Positions 1 through 7,459 of a stretch of 34,216 nt of DNA are shown piece after piece (within the stretch, counting starts at the first letter, position 1; every line of letters begins with the position of its first letter). This DNA comes from Gammaproteobacteria bacterium. Its GTDB lineage: Bacteria > Pseudomonadota > Gammaproteobacteria > Xanthomonadales > Rhodanobacteraceae. Where the stretch lies: the NCBI GenBank assembly GCA_005877675.1, contig VBNZ01000096.1, positions 17,325 to 51,540 of the forward strand, written 5' to 3'. The position numbers and the translations under genes are program-made. The notes below the pieces were generated by a model. It ran no database searches, was not told the origin of the DNA, and saw only the letters and a program-made list of their open reading frames with translations.

Positions 1-197
1 TCGACGATGCGCCCTGGGTGAGTCATATTGCGGGGCGGCACGGTGTGCAGATCGGCGCATTCGCGCTCGCGCCCGGCGGCAAGCGTGTGGTCGTGGTGGC
101 GACGCTCGACAATCTGCTCAAGGGCGCGGCGACGCAGGCGATGCAGAATCTGAATCTGACTTTGGGCTTCGGCGAGCTGACGAGTATTCCTCGCTAG
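1..197 (+). CDS. argC: N-acetyl-gamma-glutamyl-phosphate reductase, C-terminal end (partial)
   Basis: This is the last 64 residues of a protein that begins before the window. The first complete codon is at position 3 and the stop is TAG at 195-197. The tail carries the C-terminal ArgC signature: an LDNLLKGAATQAMQNLNL stretch followed by a short end. ArgC reduces N-acetylglutamyl phosphate to the semialdehyde, the third step of arginine synthesis. It stands directly before argH, as in the arg clusters of Xanthomonas-like bacteria. A 180-bp gap containing an inverted-repeat element separates the two genes. The call rests on this short tail plus context, and the family assignment is strong. Confidence 0.9.
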   Translation, partial: DDAPWVSHIAGRHGVQIGAFALAPGGKRVVVVATLDNLLKGAATQAMQNLNLTLGFGELTSIPR

Positions 198-201
198 GCT
201 C

Positions 202-353
202 GTCATTCCGGCGAAAGCCGGACTGTGTAGGCAGGATGCCGAAGCGAACATTCGCGCAGCGAATGGCCCGGAGGGCAAACTGCGGATGCAGTTTGTAATC
301 CGTTTTGATTTTGATGCAAAAAAACACTGGATTCCGGCTTTCGCCGGAATGAC
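202..353. repeat. 152-bp inverted-repeat element (MITE-like) between argC and argH
   Basis: Two perfect 21-bp arms face each other: GTCATTCCGGCGAAAGCCGGA at 202-222 (leaving out no base) and its reverse complement at 333-353. Each arm is itself a small hairpin (CCGGC-GAAA-GCCGG type). The interior holds a further palindrome, AAACTGCGGATGCAGTTT, near 276-293. No transposase is present. Related arms occur at 11176-11202 and 31326-31425 in this window, so this is a dispersed genomic repeat. It lies in the argC-argH transcription unit and could fold in the mRNA. Its family is not identified here. Confidence 0.85.
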
Positions 354-377
354 AAAGCAAAGAAGGGCTTTCGAATC

Positions 378-1676
378 ATGAGCGATCTGCTCTGGCAAAA
401 ACCCGGCGTCAAGGTCGATGCGCGCATCCAGCGCTTTCTTGCGGGCGACGACGTGCTGCTGGATCGCGAATTTTTCTTGCACGATATCGCTGCGAGTCGA
501 GCGCATGTCGAAAGCCTCGCAAACATCGGTATCGTGACGCACGACGAGTCGAACGCGATCGCGCGTGAGCTCGAAGCGCTGGCGGGGGATTTTCGCAGCG
601 GCCAGTTCGTGCTCGACGAAAAATACGAGGACGGCCACTCCGCGATCGAAGCGCGCCTGACCGAGCGTTTAGGCGATGCCGGGCGCAAAGTGCATACCGG
701 GCGCAGCCGCAATGACCAGGTTCTCGTCGCAACGCGACTGTGGCTCAAGGCCAAGCTGGCTGCGGTACAGGCGTTGTGCATCGACGTCGCAAAGGTCGCG
801 CTCGATCGCGCAGCGCAGCCCGCGCTTGCACTGCCGGGTTATACGCATCTGCAACGCGCCGTCGTGTCGTCCACGGCGATGTGGTTTGTGGGGTTTGCCG
901 AGAGCTTCATCGACAACGCGCAGCGTGCACGCGACACGCTGGCGTGGATCGACGCCAATCCGCTCGGCACCGCGGCGGGTTACGGCGTCAATCTCAAGCT
1001 CGATCGCGAACACACGACACTGGCGCTTGGCTTCGCGCGCATGCAGATTTCGCCGATCTACGCGCAGCTCTCGCGTGGCAAGTTCGAACTTACCGCGCTC
1101 GATGCGCTCGGCACTGCGCTGCTCGATTTGCGCCGGCTCGCCTGGGACCTGAGCCTGTTCACGACGGCGGAGTACGGTTTCGTTGCGCTGCCGCCCGAGT
1201 ACACGACCGGCTCGTCGATCATGCCGAACAAGCGTAATCCCGATGTAATCGAGCTCATGCGCGCGACCTATGCGAGCGTTGCCGCCGCACGTACCGAGAT
1301 CGAGCAGCTGCTGTCGCTGCCGACCGGTTATCAGCGCGATCTGCAATTCTCCAAGGGCGGGCTCGTGCACGGCTTCGGCCGCGGACTGGCCGCACTCGAA
1401 TTGCTGCCTGATCTGCTCGCGCGGCTGCAATGGAACGAGTCGCCGATGCGCGCCGCAATCGAGCCGTCGATGTATGCGACCGACGTTGCGATCGAGGCGG
1501 CGATCGCCGGCGTGCCGTTCCGCGAGGCGTACAAGCAGGCTGCGGCGAGTGCGGACGCGGCAGGGCAGGGGCGCACGCCCGAACAGAGTCTCGACGCGCG
1601 TACGTCTCCCGGCGGCGCTGCGGATTTGCGCCTCGATGAACTCCGTGCGCGATTGGCGGCGCTCGAATCGAAATGA
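378..1676 (+). CDS. argH: Argininosuccinate lyase
   Basis: 432 residues. The protein splits argininosuccinate into arginine and fumarate, the last step of arginine synthesis, and acts as a cytoplasmic homotetramer. The aspartase/fumarase superfamily signature GSSIMPNKRNPD lies near residues 278-289 and holds the flexible loop with the catalytic serine. The HTGRSRNDQ motif near residues 106-114 and the YTHLQRA motif near 155-161 are also present. The ATG at 378 follows an AGAAGG ribosome-binding stretch at 361-366. The gene ends with ATGA shared with proB, so translation is probably coupled. Length and all visible motifs are normal for the short xanthomonad-type ArgH, and the gene looks intact. 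Confidence 0.97.
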   Translation: MSDLLWQKPGVKVDARIQRFLAGDDVLLDREFFLHDIAASRAHVESLANIGIVTHDESNAIARELEALAGDFRSGQFVLDEKYEDGHSAIEARLTERLGDAGRKVHTGRSRNDQVLVATRLWLKAKLAAVQALCIDVAKVALDRAAQPALALPGYTHLQRAVVSSTAMWFVGFAESFIDNAQRARDTLAWIDANPLGTAAGYGVNLKLDREHTTLALGFARMQISPIYAQLSRGKFELTALDALGTALLDLRRLAWDLSLFTTAEYGFVALPPEYTTGSSIMPNKRNPDVIELMRATYASVAAARTEIEQLLSLPTGYQRDLQFSKGGLVHGFGRGLAALELLPDLLARLQWNESPMRAAIEPSMYATDVAIEAAIAGVPFREAYKQAAASADAAGQGRTPEQSLDARTSPGGAADLRLDELRARLAALESK

Positions 1677-2736
1677 ACACGGCAGCGGCAGCGCAGTTTT
1701 CCGAACGACGCCTGCCGCCGTGGCGCCGCGTGGTGCTTAAGGTCGGCAGCAATCTGCTGACGGCGGGCGGAAGCGAATTGTCCGAAATGCATGCGCGCGG
1801 ACTCGCCGCCTTTATCACGGCCTCGCGCGCGCAAGGGCGCGAGATCGTGATTGTGTCCTCGGGTGCGGTCGCGGCCGGACGCGCGGCCAGACGCGCATGG
1901 TCGCGCTGTGGCAGAGCCTTATCGCAGCGCCGGTTGCGCAGGTATTGCTCGCCCACGACGATCTGCGCAATCGCCGTCGCTATCTCAATGCACGCAATAC
2001 GCTGCTGGAATTGCTGCGCCTCAAATCGCTGCCGGTGATCAACGAGAACGATACGGTTGCGGTCGAGGAACTCAAGCTCGGCGATAACGACAACCTCGCT
2101 GCGATCGTCGCGGCCCTGGTCGATGCCGATCTGCTGCTGATCGCGAGCGACGTCGACGGTCTCTATAGCGCGCATCCAAAACTGCATGCGCACGCGCGGC
2201 CGATCGAATCGGTGGCGGCAGTGACAGCTGAAATTCTCGCGATGGCCGGCGAGGCAGGCAGCGTGCACGGCACCGGCGGCATGCGCACCAAACTCGAAGC
2301 GGCAACGAAGGCCGCCAATGCGGGTATCGCGACGGTGATCTTCAATGGTACGAATGCGCAGACGGTTGCTTTGCTGGCGCAGGGTGCGTTCCGCGGCACG
2401 CATTTCGCCCCTGCCGTCACGCGTCTGGCGGCGCGCAAGTATTGGCTGCGCCATGCGCCGGGTTCTGGCGGGAGAATCCGCATCGACGCAGGTGCGGCCC
2501 TGCTGCCGGGTGGCATCGTTGCGGTCGAGGGCGAATTCGCGCGCGGCGATATCGTCGAAGTCGTACGCCCTGACGGCGCCGCGATTGCGCGCGGACTGGT
2601 GCAATACAACGCCGGCGAAGTGCGTCGCCTCGCGGGTAAGCAATCGCGCGAGATCGAGGCGCTGCTCGGCTTCAGTTATGGCGACAACGTTGTGCATCGC
2701 GACGATCTTTCGGTCCTGGAGGAGGCGCTCGCATGA
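1673..2736 (+). pseudogene. proB: Glutamate 5-kinase, frame broken by an internal deletion
   Basis: ProB phosphorylates glutamate in the first step of proline synthesis. The N-terminal part (1673 to about 1884) has the LKVGSN and VSSGAVAAGRAA motifs. It then runs into a shifted frame that stops at 2038. The rest of the protein resumes in another frame near 1885 with GQTRMVALWQSL, followed by VINENDTVA, the GDNDNL motif, GTGGM and a C-terminal PUA domain ending at 2736. Compared with E. coli ProB, about 20 residues between SSGAIAAGRE and GQSR are missing, so some 60 bases are gone and the frame is lost. Imperfect 14-bp direct repeats (1871-1884 and 1883-1896) now sit at the join. It overlaps argH and proA by 4 nt each. 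Real mutation and assembly collapse are both possible. Confidence 0.85.
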
Positions 2737-4010
2737 CCGCTGCTACGCCCACTTCGGTGCGCGAACTTGCGCTCGCCAGTCGCGCGGCAGGCGCGCAGAT
2801 TGCGGTTTTGTCCACAAATACAAAACGCAGCATTTTGCAGGCGATGGCCGATGCGCTGACAGCGCAGGCCGATGCGATCCTCGCGGCCAACGCGCGCGAT
2901 ATCGCGGCTGCGCAGGCGAAGGATATTGGCGCCGCGATGCTCGATCGCCTGCGCCTCGACCAAAGTCGCCTTGCCGGCATCGTGCAGGCCGTGCGTGACA
3001 TCGCCGCGCTGCCTGACCCGGTCGGGCAGGTGACACGACGCGAAACCCGTCCGAACGGTCTTGTTGTCGAGCGCGTGCGCATTCCGCTCGGCTTGATCGC
3101 GATGATCTACGAGGCACGACCGAATGTGACCGCCGATGCGGCCGCGCTATGCTTCTACGCGGGCAATGCGATTCTGCTGCGCGGCGGATCCGAGGCAATC
3201 GAGAGCAATCGCGCGATTGCCGGCGCGCTGCGCTGCGCGCTGGGTGAACACGGTATGCCGGAGGCCGCGATCACGCTGATCGAGGATCTGCGCCGTGAAA
3301 CCGTGCTTGAATTGCTCCAGCTCAGCGACCTGATCGATCTTGCGATTCCGCGCGGCGGCGTCGGTCTGATCCGCTTTGTCGCCGAACATGCGCGCGTGCC
3401 GGTGATCAAGCATTACCAGGGCGTATGCCATCTCTATGTCGATGCGAGTGCCGACATCGTCAGCGCGCTGCGCCTTGTGCTCGATGGCAAGACGACGCGG
3501 CCGGCAGCGTGCAATGCGCTCGAAACCTTGCTCGTGCATCGGGACATTGCAGCCACATTTTTGCCGCGTGCTGCAGTGGCGCTGCGTGAAGGCGGCGTCG
3601 AGCTGCGCGGTTGCGAACGCAGCCGCGCGCTCGTGCCGGACATGGCCGTCGCGAACGAAGACGATTACGCCGCAGAGTACCTCGATCTGATTCTCGCGGT
3701 GCGCGTGGTCGACGATCTCGATGCGGCGATCGCGCATATTCGTCAGTACGGCTCCGATCACACCGAAGTCATTGCAACGCGTGACGAAGGCGCGGCGCAG
3801 AAATTCATTGGCGCTTTGCGCTCGGCGGTCGTGCTGGTCAATGCGTCGTCGCGCTTCTCCGACGGTGGCGAACTCGGCCTCGGCGCGGAGATCGGCATTT
3901 CGACCACACGCCTGCATGCCTATGGCCCGATGGGCGCGGAATCACTGACGATCGAACGTTACGTCGTACGCGGTGACGGTCAGACGCGGCACGGCGCCTG
4001 CGCGATCTGA
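2733..4010 (+). CDS. proA: Gamma-glutamyl phosphate reductase
   Basis: 425 residues. This NADPH-dependent enzyme reduces gamma-glutamyl phosphate, the product of ProB, to the semialdehyde that cyclises on the way to proline. It is an aldehyde-dehydrogenase fold protein. YEARPNVTADA near residue 126, the PRGG motif near 210, the catalytic cysteine in RPAACNALETLLV near residue 258, and SSRFSDGGELGLGAEIG near 375 are all family features. The ATG at 2733 overlaps the proB stop (ATGA), so the pair is translationally coupled. The gene is full length and shows no damage, in contrast to proB just upstream. Confidence 0.97.
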   Translation: MTAATPTSVRELALASRAAGAQIAVLSTNTKRSILQAMADALTAQADAILAANARDIAAAQAKDIGAAMLDRLRLDQSRLAGIVQAVRDIAALPDPVGQVTRRETRPNGLVVERVRIPLGLIAMIYEARPNVTADAAALCFYAGNAILLRGGSEAIESNRAIAGALRCALGEHGMPEAAITLIEDLRRETVLELLQLSDLIDLAIPRGGVGLIRFVAEHARVPVIKHYQGVCHLYVDASADIVSALRLVLDGKTTRPAACNALETLLVHRDIAATFLPRAAVALREGGVELRGCERSRALVPDMAVANEDDYAAEYLDLILAVRVVDDLDAAIAHIRQYGSDHTEVIATRDEGAAQKFIGALRSAVVLVNASSRFSDGGELGLGAEIGISTTRLHAYGPMGAESLTIERYVVRGDGQTRHGACAI

Positions 4011-4039
4011 ACGGCGCGCTCGCGTTACACTTCGCGTAC

Positions 4040-5066
4040 ATGACGACTTCGCCCCACTTGCGCTCGCCCCAATTGCGCTTGAGCGAGCACGACCGCGTGC
4101 TCGTGCTCGCGCCGCATCCCGACGACGAATCCCTCGCTTGCGGCGGGCTGCTGCTCGCGGCGCGCGCTGCGGGTGCGGCACGCCGCGTCGTCATGCTGAC
4201 GGACGGCGACAACAATCCGTGGCCGCAGCGCTGGATCGAAAAGCGCTGGCGCATCGACGCTCCCGCACGTGCGCGCTGGGGCGCGCGCCGGCGCGCGGAG
4301 GCGCAGGCAGCGCTCGATGTGCTCGGCGTCAACGCCGATGAACGGTCCTTCTTTGGCTGGCCCGATCTTGGTTTGACCCCGCTGCTGATGCACGAACCCG
4401 CGCGCGTCGCGCAGGCGCTGATTGCACAAATCGAGGCGTTTCGTCCGACTCACGTCGCCATGCCGGCACTAACGGACGAGCATCCCGACCACAGCGCCGT
4501 GCACATCGCGGCGCGCTTCGCCCTCGCGCGAGCGAAGCTGCAGATGCCCGAATGTCTGTTGTATGCGGTGCATGGCGCCAGAAACGAAGGGCAAATCATC
4601 GAACTCAATGCGCAGCAGCCGCACCCGTTGCAGCGGGAGCCGCGGTTGTCGCCGGCGCGCTGGTGCTGGCAGCGGGCTTGGACGTTGCGGCAGGAGCCGT
4701 CGCTGCCGGCGCACTGGTCGCCGCAGGCTTGGTCGTTGCTGCCGGGTTTTGTGTCTCGACACCCGGCAAATACGAAGAATTTCAGCGCTGCATCTGCTGC
4801 TCGCGATCGACGCCACCGATGGCACAACACTGCGTTGGCGCGTGCCGCTGGGCGCAAACGCGACGGTGGACATACGCGATCTTTCGACCGGCACGAATGC
4901 CGCAAGCGCGCATTGGCGGGGCGACGGTAGCCTGCTGCGCGCGCAATTGAAATTGCGCTTCGCTTCTGCGTTCGGCCTTGGCTTCTGCAAACTGGCGCAA
5001 AATCGCGCGGGACTGGTCGTATACGACCGTTACGGTTGGCAAGCAGTCGCCCAAAACTCCGCGTAA
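4040..5066 (+). pseudogene. PIG-L (LmbE-like) family deacetylase interrupted by an inverted copy of downstream DNA
   Basis: PIG-L proteins are zinc-dependent N-deacetylases of sugars and related amides. The first 190 codons are typical: APHPDDESLACGG near residues 26-38 (the His-Pro-Asp-Asp zinc motif) and TDEHPDHSAVH near 148-158. At 4610-4748 the sequence becomes an exact reverse complement of 5621-5759, the Ala/Pro linker of the next gene. The first frame then reads through as low-complexity sequence to 4930. A plausible native C-terminus resumes in another frame after about 4750 (ALHLLLAIDATDGTTLRW ... YDRYGWQAVAQ) and stops at 5066. The ATG at 4040 has only a weak ribosome-binding site. 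As written, no single frame encodes a complete enzyme. The exact deacetylase substrate cannot be told. Confidence 0.8.
4610..4748 (-). repeat. 139-bp inverted copy of 5621-5759
   Basis: Reading base by base, 4610-4748 equals the reverse complement of 5621-5759 without a mismatch, and identity ends sharply on both sides. The source is the in-frame Ala/Pro/Thr-rich linker of the secreted protein at 5243-5986. This copy interrupts a recognisable PIG-L coding frame, so this is the secondary copy. The spacer between the two copies is 872 bp. No target duplication, transposase or terminal repeat is visible. Confidence 0.97.
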
Positions 5067-5142
5067 TTACCGAATATTTAACGAATTTTCACTCAACCTG
5101 AACGAGATTCCGAGAGCACCTGAACGGGCTTCGATACGCTGA

Positions 5143-5170
5143 TTGACAGGGCGAAATTCGCTGTCATTCT
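5143..5170 (+). promoter_or_regulatory. Probable sigma-70 promoter for the gene at 5243
   Basis: A consensus -35 box TTGACA (5143-5148) is followed after 16 bp by CATTCT (5165-5170), an acceptable -10 box. The predicted start near 5177 leaves a leader of roughly 65 nt before the ATG at 5243. The -35 match is perfect and the -10 is mediocre, so this is a tentative call from sequence alone. Confidence 0.45.
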
Positions 5171-5242
5171 CTGAACCGCGCGGCGCATTTTCAAACAGAG
5201 AATCCTGGGGCTACGCGCAAACTTCAACTTACGGAGACGGCA

Positions 5243-5986
5243 ATGAAAGCGTTGTTGGTTTCGGTTGCATTCGGATTGGGTGGGCTGTTGAGCCAGGGAG
5301 CCTTTGCGGAAACTGCCGCGGCCCACACAGCATTGTGCAAGGACGGTACCTACTTCGATGGCGCCACCCACAAGGGTGCCTGCCGCGGACATCAGGGCGT
5401 GAAGGAATGGTTGGACACCAAGAGCGACGCTAAGGACACAAAGACTGGCGCGGATGCGAAGGACAGCAAGGCGGCGACTACTGCCGCTGCGGCATCCGAT
5501 GAAATGGTCACGTGCAAGGACGGTACGACCAGTAAGGCTGGCCGCGGCGCTTGCCGTGGACATAAAGGCGTAGACAAGTCTGCGGGCAAGGCGGCTCCAG
5601 CGGCAACAGCTGCCCCAGCTAACCCGGCAGCAACGACCAAGCCTGCGGCGACCAGTGCGCCGGCAGCGACGGCTCCTGCCGCAACGTCCAAGCCCGCTGC
5701 CAGCACCAGCGCGCCGGCGACAACCGCGGCTCCCGCTGCAACGGGTGCGGCTGCTGCGCCGAGCGCGGCGAGTGAGAAGCGTACTCCGCCCAACCCGAAG
5801 GACATCGCGCAGAAGCCCGGTGGCGGCAATGGCATGGTCTGGGTCAACTCCAGCTCGCACGTCTATCACTGCGAAGGCGACGAATGGTATGGCAAGACCA
5901 AGGAAGGTTCGTACATGACCGAAGCGGCCGCCAAGGCCGAGGGCGATCATGGCTCGCGTGGCAAGGATTGCAGCGCGGCGAAGTAA
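5243..5986 (+). CDS. Secreted Cys-motif protein with two DUF3761-like motifs and an Ala/Pro linker
   Basis: 247 residues. A signal peptide (about residues 1-22, hydrophobic core LLVSVAFGLGGLL, cut near AFA-ET) points to export. Two copies of a C-K-D-G-T ... G-A-C-R-G-H-x-G-V motif follow, near residues 33-54 and 92-111, resembling the small DUF3761 domain. A long Ala/Pro/Thr/Lys linker covers about residues 114-178. The C-terminal part, VWVNSSSHVYHCEGDEWYG onward to GKDC, is a short Cys/His-containing module often seen at the end of such proteins. The ATG at 5243 follows GGAGA with good spacing. A strong terminator follows. The biochemical role is unknown. Part of the linker (5621-5759) is the source of the inverted copy in the upstream deacetylase gene. 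Confidence 0.8.
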   Translation: MKALLVSVAFGLGGLLSQGAFAETAAAHTALCKDGTYFDGATHKGACRGHQGVKEWLDTKSDAKDTKTGADAKDSKAATTAAAASDEMVTCKDGTTSKAGRGACRGHKGVDKSAGKAAPAATAAPANPAATTKPAATSAPAATAPAATSKPAASTSAPATTAAPAATGAAAAPSAASEKRTPPNPKDIAQKPGGGNGMVWVNSSSHVYHCEGDEWYGKTKEGSYMTEAAAKAEGDHGSRGKDCSAAK

Positions 5987-6010
5987 TCACCTCGCTTAAG
6001 CACGTAATGA

Positions 6011-6040
6011 AACGCCCGGAGAAATCCGGGCGTTTTTTTT
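6011..6040 (+). terminator. Rho-independent terminator after the secreted Cys-motif gene
   Basis: A perfect 10-bp stem, AACGCCCGGA / TCCGGGCGTT, with a GAAA loop is followed by a run of T to 6040. It lies 25 nt after the stop at 5984-5986. It also sits next to the inferred end of the minus-strand GFA gene, so it may insulate both transcripts. Confidence 0.93.
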
Positions 6041-6041
6041 G

Positions 6042-6549
6042 TCATTTCGCGTTTGCAATCCGTCGCCCGGAGGCGTCGAAATGTGGGTAGCCGTTCGCGA
6101 TTCGCGCACTCGACGTCACGCACTACGACGATGTGTTCACGGCCTTTCGCGCATTTCGCGACGAACTCGGCACGCTCGACCGCGTCATCGTCACAGTCCG
6201 GCGCGCTAGACGCCCAGATATTCACGCCGGGACGGATCGACGAGGGTTCGTCCAGATTGCCCGCACGCACAACGCGGAACTGCGGACGCGCAGACGACTT
6301 GGCGAAAATATGCGTGCCGCAGTTCGGACAAAACTGGCGAGTCACGAGATTACCGCTAGCTGCCGTCTTGCTGTGTTCGGCGAGCGTGCCCGAAACAGTG
6401 AACGCCTCGGCCGCGACCAGCAGGTTCACCGTTCCGTTGCCCGATAGATGCTGGCAATCGCGGCACCAGCAGATACGTGCTGCCAATGGCTCGGCGGCAA
6501 GGGTGAAGCTTACGGCGCCGCAGAGACAGCGCCCGGTTCTTTCGGTCAT
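6042..6549 (-). pseudogene. GFA-family (CENP-V/GFA) zinc protein with C-terminus replaced by an inverted copy of SDR DNA
   Basis: GFA-domain proteins are small zinc-binding enzymes first linked to glutathione-dependent formaldehyde activation; the substrates of most members are unknown. The N-terminal part is intact, with zinc ligands in GRCLCGAVSF, ICWCRDCQHLSG and FCPNCGTHIF, and then GNLDEPSSIRPGVNIWASSAPD, a classical near-end motif. At 6193 the minus strand enters a 99-bp exact inverted copy of the neighbouring dehydrogenase (7149-7247). The hybrid frame then runs on to 5947. The probable native end, GYPHFDASGRRIANAK, is visible in another frame with a TGA at 6042-6044. GGAGGA at 6557-6562 lies 7 nt before the ATG at 6549 and fixes that start over the in-frame ATG at 6564. 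Confidence 0.8.
6095..6193 (-). repeat. 99-bp inverted copy of 7149-7247
   Basis: Bases 6095-6193 are the exact reverse complement of 7149-7247, with sharp ends (mismatches immediately at 6094 and 6194). The source lies in the coding frame of the short-chain dehydrogenase at 6655-7431, spanning its IRALDVTHYDDVFTAF region through to VIV. Here it breaks the GFA gene. The spacer is 955 bp. No mobile-element signature is present. Confidence 0.97.
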
Positions 6550-6556
6550 TGCATGT

Positions 6557-6562
6557 TCCTCC
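6557..6562 (-). promoter_or_regulatory. Ribosome-binding site deciding the start of the GFA gene
   Basis: On the minus strand GGAGGA lies 7 nt before the ATG at 6549. It falls inside the coding frame that would start at the upstream ATG at 6564, which has no such site of its own. Confidence 0.7.
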
Positions 6563-6654
6563 ATTTCATGGATGTGGGTTCGCCACTAATTGACGCGCCA
6601 TGAGCGCGTCCAGTGTTGAATACATCTTGTGTGCGTGATGAACAACTGGCTGGA

Positions 6655-7431
6655 TCAGAACGCCTTGGCGATCCAGCGCAGCGGCGCGCGCCGCATCAGA
6701 TATCCGACCGGTGCCCACGGCCACCACGGCACGATCGCTGTCGCAGGTTCGCGCTCGATCGCCCGCGCAATGAGTCGGGCACCCGTCTCGCCATCGATCA
6801 AAAAGGGCGTGTGGGCGGGGTCGGCATCCTGATTCATTTCGGTGCGCATATAGCCCGGGAAAATCGTCGTCACCTTGATCGCAGGCTTGCGCAGCACGTC
6901 CGTGCGGATACCTTCGGTCAGTGCGGCCACACCGGCCTTGCTCGCGGCGTAGGCAGTGAGCCCGCCGCGCAGGCCGCGAAACGCGCTCATCGAGGAGATC
7001 ACCACGAGATGCCCGGTGCCTTGCGCGCGGAAAATCTCCATCGCAGCCTCGCATTGCGCCAACGCGGCGAGGAAATTGGTTTCGATGATCGCGCGATTGC
7101 GCGCGAAGCCGCCTTTGCCGATCGGCATGCCTTCGCCGATGCCTGCGTTGACGATGACGCGGTCGAGCGTGCCGAGTTCGTCGCGAAATGCGCGAAAGGC
7201 CGTGAACACATCGTCGTAGTGCGTGACGTCGAGTGCGCGAATCGCGATCTTGATGGCCGGATGTGCCGCGGCAAGTTCAGCCTTGAGCTGGTCGAGCCGG
7301 TCGAGCCGGCGCGCGCACAGCCCCAGATTGCATCCGCGCTGTGCGAACTCGCGCGCCATGCCCGCACCGAGGCCCGAACTGGCGCCGCTGATCAGTATGT
7401 TTTTACGCAAGATCCGCTCCGTTATCGACAC
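6655..7431 (-). CDS. Short-chain dehydrogenase/reductase (SDR) family oxidoreductase
   Basis: 258 residues, classical SDR. The nucleotide-binding glycine motif SGASSGLG lies near residues 15-22, NAGIGEG near 99, the catalytic Ser in VVISSMSAF near 150, and YAASK (Tyr and Lys) near 167-171. These are NAD(P)-dependent alcohol/ketone oxidoreductases; the substrate cannot be read from sequence. The C-terminal part has a tryptophan/proline hydrophobic stretch (IVPWWPWAPVGYLMRR) that may contact the membrane. It starts 28 nt after the end of a second SDR gene on the same strand, so the two are probably co-transcribed. A 99-bp piece of this gene (7149-7247) is duplicated in inverted orientation at 6095-6193. 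Confidence 0.92.
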   Translation of the reverse strand: MSITERILRKNILISGASSGLGAGMAREFAQRGCNLGLCARRLDRLDQLKAELAAAHPAIKIAIRALDVTHYDDVFTAFRAFRDELGTLDRVIVNAGIGEGMPIGKGGFARNRAIIETNFLAALAQCEAAMEIFRAQGTGHLVVISSMSAFRGLRGGLTAYAASKAGVAALTEGIRTDVLRKPAIKVTTIFPGYMRTEMNQDADPAHTPFLIDGETGARLIARAIEREPATAIVPWWPWAPVGYLMRRAPLRWIAKAF

Positions 7432-7459
7432 AGGGCCTTATTCTGCCTGACGCAGGCGC

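Noticed and set aside
1865..1900. Programmed ribosomal frameshift in proB (and in hisD)
   Set aside because: There is no slippery heptamer or poly-A/poly-T run, and conserved residues are physically absent, which frameshifting cannot restore.
1255..2697. 480-residue open frame on the minus strand across argH and proB
   Set aside because: Arg/Ala/Asp-rich shadow typical of high-GC DNA; the plus strand carries clear ArgH and ProB motifs.
4610..4748. Inverted copy as an insertion sequence or integron cassette
   Set aside because: No transposase, no terminal repeats, no target duplication, and the source is an internal piece of a neighbouring gene.
5093..5950. 285-residue minus-strand frame overlapping the secreted protein gene
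   Set aside because: It is a shadow of the Ala/Pro linker; its similarity to translated sequence near 4650 only reflects the inverted DNA copy.
5947..6041. Extended C-terminus of the GFA protein running into the terminator and the next gene
   Set aside because: It arises from the frame change after the inverted copy; the likely native stop is at 6042-6044.
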